Positions 8,234 to 15,440 of a stretch of DNA of 15,440 nucleotides are shown here, in pieces. The stretch lies in contig JALLPB010000222.1 in NCBI GenBank assembly GCA_036939975.1, positions 1 to 15,440 on the forward strand. Reading direction: 5' to 3'. The notes below the pieces were generated by a model. That model had not been told where the DNA came from. It saw only the letters and a list, made by a program, of their open reading frames with translations, and ran no database searches. Positions within the stretch are counted from its first letter, which is position 1. Every line of letters begins with the position of its first letter. Origin of the DNA: Cyclostephanos tholiformis (Eukaryota > Bacillariophyta > Thalassiosirophyceae > Thalassiosirales > Thalassiosiraceae). A program made the position numbers and the translations under genes.

Positions 8234-9481
8234 ATGTCATCGCCATCGCCAGAACGACGGAACGATGCAGCGTCCGGCAACTACGACGACGACGACGACG
8301 AATACGGCGACGACGAAAACGACGACCGTCGAATTAATGTCGCCATGTCGTCCGAGCTCGAGGCATCGATACTCGTCGCCTACCGATCGATGGGGCTAGG
8401 CACCTTCGGGGCGGGGATGCGATACCTCGGCATGCCGTTGGAGAAGATCGCGCTGTACATGAACTCGTCCCAGGTCACCGGATCGAATCAGTTCGGTCAG
8501 AGCATACGACTCACGTTTCGGGAGGGGTACCTGGCGCCGTACCGAGTCGTGGGTCCGGCGAGCTTGGTGGCCTGGTTCATGGCGTATTCTGTCATGGGAA
8601 TGTCGTTTCAGTTCTTCGATCGCATGCTGAGCGGTGTTATGGGCGTCGAGCCGGTTTGGTACGGCAGTGAGGTCATGGATCCTCCTCCTCCTCCTCCTCC
8701 GCCAACGACGACGACGACGACGCGCGAGGACGTGGACGATACGAGGGGAGTCGACTCGTCCCACCACCGCGCCAAGACCGTAATCAAGACCCTACTCGCG
8801 CCCGTCATGGCGGCGTGTTTGGAATCGATCGTCGCGAATCGCGCGGAGGTGCAGAGGTACTTCGGCCCGGGCCAACTCGCTACGATCGAATCGAACCTGA
8901 AATGGAATCCGATATCGCGTTACCTCTTCGCGCCCGCGTACGTTCCCAACGTCATGCGCAACGTCATCATGTGCAATACCTCCTTCATACTCACGCCGAT
9001 CACCTACAGGCTGTACTTCCCCCAGGAGAATAAGTCGCAGGGGACGTTGTTCTGTTACGGCATGGGCATGAACTTCACCATGAACGCGTTCGCCATCACC
9101 CAACAGGCGCTCTGGGGACGTTCCCTCGATTATGCCGCGATGGACGGGGGGAGGAACATCAGGTACTCCGAGGTGATACGTGCGTCGTTGAGGAAGGAGG
9201 GTATATCGGCGTTCTTCACCGTGCCCAAGTGGTTCTCGAGGATACTCATGAACGCTCCCGTACAGGGCAGTTTGCCCTGGTTTTACAACAACGTCTTGCC
9301 CCTCGGCGAGGATGGGGTATTCCGCGTCGCGCGCTGGGCAAGCGCGTCCCTGTCATCGTCGTCGTCGTCGTCGTCGTTATCGTCGTCATTCACGCCGTTA
9401 TCGTCGACTACTGGCTATGGCTCGAAGGGGAAGAAACAAACTTCGGGGACGATCTCTTGCGAAAGCAGGGAGATGCGGTGA
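8234..9481 (+). CDS. Divergent mitochondrial carrier (SLC25)-like membrane protein
   Basis: A 415-aa protein with three mitochondrial-carrier-like repeats. Repeat 1 (about 58-132) shows MPLEKIAL then REGYLAPYRVVGPASL. Repeat 2 (about 185-262) shows ESIVANRAEVQ then FAPAYVPNVMRNV. Repeat 3 (about 275-355) shows LRKEGISAFFTVPKWFSRIL. The layout of a helix, a loop and EG...(Y/F)...P...R matches the family, but the PxD/ExxK/R signatures are degenerate, so the substrate cannot be predicted. Carriers normally exchange metabolites across the mitochondrial inner membrane, or other organelle membranes. Typical length is about 300 aa. The excess comes from an acidic N-terminal tail (about 1-37, poly-Asp), a Pro8-Thr6 loop after repeat 1 (about 150-163), and a Ser-rich tail after 370. 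These low-complexity parts are encoded by triplet microsatellites. The ATG at 8234 is first; Met38 (8345) would give a compact carrier. No intron is needed. Confidence 0.68.
   Translation: MSSPSPERRNDAASGNYDDDDDEYGDDENDDRRINVAMSSELEASILVAYRSMGLGTFGAGMRYLGMPLEKIALYMNSSQVTGSNQFGQSIRLTFREGYLAPYRVVGPASLVAWFMAYSVMGMSFQFFDRMLSGVMGVEPVWYGSEVMDPPPPPPPPTTTTTTREDVDDTRGVDSSHHRAKTVIKTLLAPVMAACLESIVANRAEVQRYFGPGQLATIESNLKWNPISRYLFAPAYVPNVMRNVIMCNTSFILTPITYRLYFPQENKSQGTLFCYGMGMNFTMNAFAITQQALWGRSLDYAAMDGGRNIRYSEVIRASLRKEGISAFFTVPKWFSRILMNAPVQGSLPWFYNNVLPLGEDGVFRVARWASASLSSSSSSSSLSSSFTPLSSTTGYGSKGKKQTSGTISCESREMR
8283..8300. repeat. ACG/GAC trinucleotide microsatellite (6 units)
   Basis: Six acg units read in the GAC frame, encoding poly-Asp in the N-terminal tail of the carrier-like protein. 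Confidence 0.85.
8681..8722. repeat. Adjacent CCT and ACG microsatellites
   Basis: A cct run (8681-8700) followed after four bases by six acg units (8705-8722). They are read as CCT/CCG and ACG codons, giving Pro8 then Thr6 in the loop after carrier repeat 1. Confidence 0.85.
9356..9376. repeat. TCG trinucleotide microsatellite (7 units)
   Basis: Seven tcg units read in the TCG frame, giving poly-Ser in the C-terminal tail of the carrier-like protein. Interrupted tcg units follow to about 9413. Confidence 0.85.
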
Positions 9482-9659
9482 TGGGATCTCGCCCTCTCTC
9501 TCCCCCAATCCCTTCCCCTCCGATGAAACGCGCGACGGGGAGGGGGATATATTATGACCATCGCACGTCGATGTTCGCACTACCACTTTAATATGGTTGT
9601 AAATAGTGTTCATTACTACTACTTTAATAGATGATGATGACACAACACTCTTCCCAAAG

Positions 9660-12600
9660 CTAGAGATCTCTAGGATTTGACATCTGCAGTTGATGCGTGG
9701 CACGCTGGGCGACGATCACGCTAAACGCCGATACGGCGACGACGACGGTGGTGACGACAGATATTTCTATCAGCACCCTCCATCCGACCCAGTGCCTCTC
9801 GTTGTACTTGTGCTTGTGGCCGGTGTTGAAGTGCAACGGCACGACGTTGACACGCCTGAAGCCCTCGGTGTTCTGCCGATGCTCGTGTTCGAGGCGGAAA
9901 AAGCCCCATACGGTCCTTCGGAATAGCTCGACCGTCATTGATACCGCCGACAGATACGCGGGAAGCTCGAATTGGGCACCTATATTTCGATGCGATGGTA
10001 AATAATGAACGAGTGGATATTGTCAGATTCGTTGGGGTCTTCTTCCACGTATACGATGAAAAAGGTACTAAGCCACTAAGGAAATAATCACCTGATTGTG
10101 GCTACAAACAAGCAAACAAATAAACGATGTCAGGTCGGGTCGCGATTGCAAAATACAACGCAAGGTATTCGACGACAACGTTATGTAATTTTACTCACGG
10201 GAATGAGGGTGAGAACCCACATGAATCGAAGAATTAAATCCAACCCAATGACTTGAGATCGATGTGAAGCCCCGACGGAGCGATGTGCAGGTGAGAGGAT
10301 GAATTCGACGGAGCGTGCGAGTATACGTGGGGGGGGGCACATAGCTTCCGCTACTCACCCGTATAATAGTATGATCGCTTCGGAAACATCAAGCGCGTTC
10401 CTAAGAATCCATGCTCTCTTCTTCCTAGACCTGTAGCCACCGACGCACGCATGAAATATGCAGATAATTGCATGGGACAAATAGATATAAACAAAACCTG
10501 GTTAAAGGAATACAACGCAACTGCCACTCACCCCAATCCATGTAGACATCCCAACAAAAGCTATATAGCGACGAAGCGATGAAGAGGCCCATCCAAAACA
10601 GCTGAAAGACCATGGCGTGTTGGAAAAAGAAGTTCGATTCTTCTTGTCCATCATTCTTATCATCGTCATCATTCACAAGGGAAATGTCGACTTTGCCGTC
10701 ACTAATGTACATTAAATACAGCGGATGAAATGCTCCAAACAGAGTCACCGACTGCGACATGGCATACTTGAAAGCATTGGCGAGATTAGGCATACGCTTG
10801 CCCGTATCCATATATCGCCGAAGACATTGATTGAATCGAAACCACAGAGGAAGGAGGCAAATCAAGGGGATGGCGATATTTTTGTACCAAAATTGTTGAC
10901 TCCATGAGTGATCATATTTTCTCACATCACTCTCATGTAGTAGGAAATCTCCCGATGCAACGAAGCAGAATGACCACACTAGAGGAGATAATCAGTTGGG
11001 TGTCGAACAAGAAAGGGGAAGTGAGTCATCAATTACCGTTCACGAGGGATGCAACATCCTCCAGATGAATAAAAAACAACTCACGGAGGTCTTGGAACAC
11101 TTTCACCATACTAGAAAGTTATAGGAAGGGTGAGTGACATACTAATAAGAGCAGACAAGATGAGCTGGTGTAGCAAAATCAACTCACCTGGTAAACACAT
11201 CACCTACATAAGTCAAGAAGAATGTGGGGGACACGAAAGGAGCGCTGATAACTTGTTTGATGGCTATCCAGAGTGGCTTCCTCATCCTCCAAGGGAACAA
11301 AAGGCATTTGACAGCATAAATGATCAGGAAACACGGATACGCTCTCGGTGGAATGAACAGAGGCATGTCACCGCTATCGGCCTTGTAATACATCAACATG
11401 CATACAAGGAAGACAAGCGTCTCGTCGACTGCGTCATTGAAAATGTCAATCGGCGTGTCAACATTACGTGGGTCAAAGTCAAAGAGATAGATGTAGTTGA
11501 TTCGGTACCTCGTCCATGTATAAACCGACAATCCCCAGAACCAATGCCAGGCTATTAAACCAAAACAGCCTCTAAACACTGGAAATGCAGAACGCCCGCC
11601 AATCGAAACCTCTCCCTTTGCGAATTGGCCCCAAATACAGTCCCAGGCCACCCACAATGCTAGAATACAACACATCCCTAGACGATAGCCCAGGCGGAGT
11701 TGAGTCCAATCCATCAACAGCCCATCTCCTCTTTTAGAGAGCATCTGAACCTGAGCCTCTCGAATATTGCCATCGCAAAACCATTTCGAATAAATTCGCT
11801 CCTTCATAAACACAAGGGCAAAAGGAGGTCATAAGGCACGGTGACCAATGATCGGATAAATTTGACAGGTTTAAGGACAAACACACCAGTTTATCAGCTA
11901 GCAGCTCAGCCTGTTTCCCATCGTCGCAAATTTTCCCTTTGAGTATCCCTTTGTGCTTTGGAATCGTCTTGTCAAATTTCTTCGCGATCTTTACAAATCC
12001 GGTGTAATTCTACTCAAAAGGAGATTACGCAGCATCGAAGCTTAAATGATGATGGTAGGGGCCGACAAGTTAAATCCTAAAATAACGCTCACCATGATTG
12101 AAAAGTTGTTCAACAGCTTAGAAGTTCGATAAACATCTGTGATCGCCCGCTTAATAGAATCGGATTTCCTCATCATTTCATCATCGTCCATTGATTCTTG
12201 AGAAAAAATATCTCCAATGTCAGGGAGTGCACTAACCCTGATACTGGTGCCCTTCTCGTGCCCGCGGTGTCCTGCTCCATGCATCATTTCCTCAAACTTG
12301 CATGTCAGAGTCTGTACCATGCTTTTCCTCCGTTGTTGTTCCTTGGGCTTCAATCCGGATGTGTCGACACTCTCCACAAGGACCTCCAATCTCTGAGATA
12401 TTTCATCCGTCTTCTCATTATAGAAATCCTTCACCTTCTTCACCTGGGAGTAGAGGTATCCGCGGCAGAATAAAGCAATGTCGAAAATTCTGCTAAAGGG
12501 AAATGTAATGCGTTTATCACAGCCGCGAAACACAATAGGGGAGCACCCACCTCCTGCTCGTATGTTCGCACGAATGCATCGAGCTTATCGTTTGCGTCAT

Positions 12601-13119
12601 CATATGCCCTGAGAAACAATGCTCTATCGTCCGCCAATCCAAGGTACGACGTGACTTTAAACACTGTGTGATTGAGATTGCTGTTGTACAGGGCAGCCCA
12701 GCTGTTCGTGCGTTTCAATCCACCACCCAATAGTGGCGCGTTCTCAATTGATCCATAAGACGAGGCGACTGGAGCCTTGGATGAATTCCTCGACTCGAGA
12801 CACGAGGATGATGCTGCCTCCCGATCCTTTAGTTCCTGCGCTACCTCCGCCGCCGCTGCGGGGGGCAGCCTCTCGAAAACCTCATCGCGATGGGCGGCGC
12901 TCGCCTTCGCACGCTTGAGCTCGCCCTTGAGCCTTTCGTAGTCTAAATACTGCGAGGACCTGCATCCGTCGAACGAGTGTCAGAAAGACGATGTGATCCA
13001 GACACGGACCCAAGCGCACAGTACTCTCTCGTTTTTCACACGCGACTAAAACAAATAATATTCAATCCTTACCACTCGTCGACCTTGTTGTCCTCGAGCT
13101 TCAGTCCGAACTCGACCAT
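9660..13119 (-). CDS. XPR1: SPX-EXS phosphate exporter, XPR1/PHO1/SYG1 family (11 exons)
   Basis: Phosphate-export and phosphate-sensing membrane protein; location (plasma or endomembrane) is not shown. Exons: 13119-13073, 12959-12551, 12443-12093, 12009-11887, 11801-11188, 11110-11085, 10978-10532, 10430-10359, 10251-10199, 10101-10092, 9979-9660. All phases agree and sum to 2472 nt, 823 aa (human XPR1 about 696, plant PHO1 about 780). The SPX domain starts MVEFGLKLEDNKVDEW and ends NYTGFVKIAKKFDK (from 270). The inositol-pyrophosphate site residues (Tyr23, Lys27, Lys276, Lys279, Lys280) match human Y22, K26, K158, K161, K162. The EXS part shows FRGCFG, FDFDPRN, LPLWFRFNQCLRRYMDT, CWDVYMDWG, DLILRFMWVLTLIP and TVWGFFRLEHEH, with about eight to ten hydrophobic spans. 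SPX insertions rich in Ala/Ser and an Asp-rich loop (VNDDDDKND) account for the extra length. Introns are 77-113 bp, mostly GTG donors. It is convergent with the carrier-like gene. Confidence 0.93.
10092..10101 (-). other. 10-nt coding micro-exon of the SPX-EXS gene
   Basis: CCACAATCAG lies between an acceptor TTTGTAG and a donor GTGATT. It supplies Pro-Gln-Ser and the first base of Gly. Without it exon 9 (phase 0) cannot join exon 11, which needs phase 1. With it the protein reads LIPPQSGAQFELPAYL, which lines up with LLPHSG in human XPR1. The flanking introns are 97 bp (10198-10102) and 112 bp (10091-9980). Confidence 0.82.
11085..11110 (-). other. 26-nt coding micro-exon of the SPX-EXS gene
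   Basis: This exon encodes MVKVFQDL plus split codons on both sides (Ser on the left, Leu on the right), restoring FTSMVKVFQDLLWSFCF. It sits between a CTAG acceptor and a GTGAGT donor. The flanking introns are 77 bp (11187-11111) and 106 bp (11084-10979). Confidence 0.85.
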
Positions 13120-13664
13120 TGTGCTCGTCCACTCGCAAATTCTCCAACAGGAGCGTATTAGAAGATGTGCGGGGCGGAGAGCTTGCCGTCTTCGTCGCTT
13201 GCTCTACAATACACAGTCAAAAAGACCATCGTTGCGTTTGTTCCTCCTCCTGCCTGTGGACTTAAGAGTGTGTGTCGTGACAGTGACACACAACATATCA
13301 CATCCCGGCATTTCGGACACCTGTCCACATATGGTTGACGTGCAGACCGTTCGATTATCTTTTCAGGTTGGCGAAAATGAGATAATAACATAGGTATTTA
13401 TTATGGTAGTGTGATACAGTACGTTTGACCTCAATTGACAACCCAATTCCCGAAAATTAAGATTTTGGCTTTGCTCCCACTGAGACTATTGTTGGGCAGG
13501 TCGAATAAATGAGAAGTCCTGCCTGGGGCTTTGTCCGGTGATTATTATTGGCTGAGATATGATTGATGTGGTTTACTGCATCTTTCTTAAGTCTCATTCA
13601 GGGATTTGAATTTTACTTAAGTAATTTGACTTTTTTCTAATTTAGATTTCAAATTTACTAAGGA
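13120..13664. other. Upstream region of the SPX-EXS gene, no gene seen
   Basis: About 545 bp before the SPX-EXS ATG, expected to hold its 5' UTR and promoter. An open frame on the plus strand across the start of this gene (12977-13393) matches no known protein and overlaps exon 1 and intron 1, so it is treated as chance. Composition falls from GC-rich near 13100 to AT-rich beyond 13400. Confidence 0.45.
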
Positions 13665-13861
13665 AATTCACCACTAATCTCTCTTTAATCTGACCTTCTA
13701 ATTGGGGGAAAATTCAGGGCCAACTTCTAATGGTGCCATGACATATTTTTTGGTTGCATTGACTAGTTCAAACACTAAACTAGTCAATGGAACCATAAAA
13801 TATGGAGGTTAACCCACCAGGGGTTGCAGTGAATTTGCCCATAATGAAGGGGTGGTGAATT
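13665..13861. repeat. Foldback (inverted-repeat) element, MITE-like
   Basis: Three nested pairs of complementary blocks occur in mirror order. Inner arms 13742-13768 and 13778-13804 match at 25 of 27 positions around a 9-nt loop. Middle arms 13706-13716 and 13830-13840 match at 10 of 11, with 25 nt on each side between middle and inner blocks. Outer arms aattcaccac (13665-13674) and gtggtgaatt (13852-13861) are exact. The pattern fits an eroded foldback or miniature inverted-repeat transposon, or a hairpin RNA precursor. No coding capacity and no certain target-site duplication were seen. Confidence 0.6.
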
Positions 13862-14192
13862 GAAGTCAAACTTACTGTAGTCATCATTGCTGTCGGATGT
13901 TATTGAGTCATAGAGTTTTGACAAAGGGAGCGGGAGTGTAGTGCGGGGCATGACAGTTTTTGCATGCTATGCACTACGCCCTATGTGCCTTATGCCCGTG
14001 GTGCTATAAATGTTGATATCAAATGATGGAAAGACTCCACTGGGTGTAGGGCGGAAGCGGTTTGCACCCGCCCTCTCTAAGACAACTCTATTTTTGCAAG
14101 ATTAGTGCCACGTAACCGATGGTAGTATCGGATACCGTAGATGCCGGGGCATAAGAAACTCATAAACAACAAAGTGCCAAGGTCCAAAATGG
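13862..14192. other. Gene-free stretch
   Basis: No gene is recognised. A 7-bp stem agggcgg/ccgccct (14048-14054 with 14068-14074) and a short palindrome gtatcggatac are the only structures noticed. No tRNA-like T-loop or box motifs were found. Confidence 0.4.
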
Positions 14193-14600
14193 CTAACTAT
14201 GCTTCCTGCCAACTCCTGGGCAGGTCATTTTTTGTTTGGAAATAGAGCTGCAATGTGGTAAGTTTCCCAACAATGAAGGAGAACGTAATTCAGCGTGAGG
14301 CACTGAATCTGCACAACACGCCGGCTCTGCTTCATTTTTGGTTGTGATCGGGGGATTTTTATTAGGTGTGGTAGATGGCTGCTGCTGTCTCTTGGATGCA
14401 CATCGTGTCAATGCAGCAGGGGGCATTGGCGGTGATTCAACCACCCCCCCGCACAGCTGTCCCCTTTTTTTCACATTGCTGGTAGCTGCTGAATGCGATG
14501 CCGTGCTCCTCTTTTTTGCGGCATTCCTGGTAACTGCTGCTGCCTTTTCTGGTGACCAACGATGACTGCTCACTGATTGTATTTTACCCATACGAGGCAT
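14193..14600 (-). CDS. Hypothetical basic low-complexity ORF
   Basis: A 135-aa frame from an ATG in a good context (GAGAAATGC). The product is rich in Ala, Ser, Pro, Lys and Gln, strongly basic in its first half (AAKKRSTASHSAATSNVKKR), and contains seven cysteines but no recognisable domain, signal peptide or membrane span. It lies in a gene-poor, repeat-bearing stretch. It could be a chance frame, a small disordered nuclear protein, or the N-terminal remnant of a mobile-element protein. No downstream exon could be recognised. Confidence 0.22.
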   Translation of the reverse strand: MPRMGKIQSVSSHRWSPEKAAAVTRNAAKKRSTASHSAATSNVKKRGQLCGGVVESPPMPPAALTRCASKRQQQPSTTPNKNPPITTKNEAEPACCADSVPHAELRSPSLLGNLPHCSSISKQKMTCPGVGRKHS

Positions 14601-14615
14601 TTCTCAGTGCACAAG

Positions 14616-14645
14616 GCAACAGGTGCGATAGCAACAGGTGCAATA
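14616..14645. repeat. Tandem 15-bp duplication
   Basis: gcaacaggtgcgata at 14616-14630 is followed immediately by gcaacaggtgcaata at 14631-14645, with 14 of 15 bases identical. It lies just upstream of the hypothetical minus-strand ORF. Confidence 0.75.
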
Positions 14646-15301
14646 TCAGTGAGGCAAGGAAGGTGGGATGGTGACTATTGAAGAGTATTGATGGAAAAGG
14701 TGCTGCTTCTGCTTATGCCCGACCTAGAAATGTGTGATATGTCAAGAACAGATCAGCATGTGGCAGATTAAGTGCTGGGGCTGAACAAGGCGAGAAGGGG
14801 TTGGATTGCCAAAAATGGCCTGAGAAAGAATTGGGCTGAGTGTGACAGAAGAACAAGAAAATCCTGCATTTGTGTATATTTTACCAGCTAATAACAAGAA
14901 GGTGTGATAAATGAAATATTAATATTGAGGTAGCATGATATACAACCATGATAGTACCAGGTATATTTGAACAGCTACAAGCACGAAAAGGTGATAATGA
15001 AGGTGTAAAAATGATGGTGTGATATAGGTAGAGCCAATGATGGTGTGATATTACCGTGGCATTTTTTTTCAAAAGTGAGATGACCTATTTTCCCTTAAAA
15101 TTAATACTGTTTTCAATTTTTTTACTAATTTAGATCGATTTGGTTAGATTTTTGGCTTTTTTAGAAGTGTTGCTTCTTCCCCGGCGTTTCTTATTCCCGG
15201 CCTCTAAACGGTATAGTAGTAGTTAAATCGCAAAAAAAATGCCAACCGTGTGTGATTATTCAGCCTTTTGAAAAAAAACATAAAAAGAAGTATCACGCAA
15301 G
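14646..15301. other. AT-rich gene-free stretch
   Basis: No gene is supported. Beyond the direct repeat at 15010-15051 it contains several gtgata words and T-rich runs (15061-15180). The last part probably includes the 5' UTR and promoter of the gene starting at 15302. Confidence 0.4.
15010..15051. repeat. 16-bp direct repeat, 10-nt spacer
   Basis: aatgatggtgtgatat occurs at 15010-15025 and exactly again at 15036-15051. Shorter related words (ggtgtgata, ggtgataatga) occur from about 14901, suggesting a decayed minisatellite. Confidence 0.7.
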
Positions 15302-15440
15302 ATGAACAACCGCCGCGGAAGAGGCGGGAGAGAAACGGGCCCGTCCTCCTCCTCCGCTGCGGGCGGGGATGGAGGTGGGATTGGAGGAGGAGGTTTTTTT
15401 GGGGGGGGGGGAGGAGGATCGGAGGGATCCTCCTCGGGGG
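15302..15440 (+). CDS. N-terminus of a possible glycine-rich protein (partial, runs off the window)
   Basis: From the ATG at 15302 a frame stays open for 46 codons to the window edge. It begins MNNRRGRGGRETG, followed by a Ser4 run and then Gly-rich sequence (GGGIGGGGFFGGGGGG). RG/RGG and poly-Gly content is typical of disordered RNA-binding or nuclear proteins, but no domain is reached. An A-rich stretch precedes the ATG, as often seen before true starts. The frame crosses a T7 and G11 tract (15394-15411), so a length error there would change everything after it. Composition jumps sharply from AT-rich to GC-rich at the ATG, which supports a coding start. Confidence 0.42.
   Translation, partial: MNNRRGRGGRETGPSSSSAAGGDGGGIGGGGFFGGGGGGSEGSSSG

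Noticed and set aside
8792..9103. 103-aa minus-strand frame opposite the carrier-like gene
   Set aside because: It is antisense to the carrier repeats, with composition typical of a reversed GC-rich gene.
11130..11558. 142-aa plus-strand frame over the EXS region
   Set aside because: It lies antisense to exon 5 of the SPX-EXS gene, whose motifs are unambiguous.
14048..14074. GC-rich hairpin as a terminator or RNA gene
   Set aside because: A 7-bp stem alone is expected by chance, and there are no tRNA, snoRNA or other RNA motifs nearby.
1..15440. Bacterial-style defence cluster, CRISPR array, integrated virus or intact transposon
   Set aside because: No spacer-repeat arrays, integrase, transposase, polymerase or structural-protein motifs were found; the spliced genes indicate ordinary nuclear DNA.

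Overview
The window looks like nuclear DNA of a protist alga. A centric diatom is my best inference. The supports are 13 short spliceosomal introns (77-113 bp) that can be placed by rejoining conserved motifs, closely packed genes on both strands, a peroxisomal-type thiolase with a C-terminal tripeptide, and mitochondrial-carrier and SPX-EXS membrane proteins. Nothing looks bacterial: there are no operons or Shine-Dalgarno patterns. No defence system, CRISPR array, virus or intact transposon is visible. The species cannot be named from the sequence alone.

Layout from left to right. (1) 427-1644 (+): a p24/TMED cargo receptor with an unusually long insertion in its lumenal GOLD domain. (2) 2258-3653 (+), one intron: a 3-ketoacyl-CoA thiolase with all catalytic motifs, ending in Ser-Ser-Leu. 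(3) 3728-4525 (-): a GNAT acetyltransferase, convergent with the thiolase. (4) 4968-5561 (+): a small ankyrin-repeat protein. (5) 5818-7572 (-), three coding exons: an RluA/TruC-type pseudouridine synthase with a single-base frame break in a 12-C tract. (6) 8234-9481 (+): a divergent three-repeat SLC25 carrier-like protein, divergent from gene 5. (7) 9660-13119 (-), eleven exons: a complete XPR1/PHO1/SYG1-family SPX-EXS phosphate exporter of 823 aa, including coding exons of 10 and 26 nt. (8) 13120-15301: a gene-poor stretch with a foldback element, small repeats and one doubtful ORF. (9) From 15302 (+): the start of a possible glycine-rich protein that runs off the window.

The genes do not form one pathway. 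They cover secretory traffic, peroxisomal fatty-acid oxidation, RNA modification, organelle transport and phosphate homeostasis, as expected of an ordinary housekeeping stretch. The points most worth a second look are the exon structure of the SPX-EXS gene, the frame break in the pseudouridine synthase, the TMED insertion, the strong preference for GTG-type donors, a CpG-rich compositional block whose edges cut through genes, and the foldback element near 13.7 kb.
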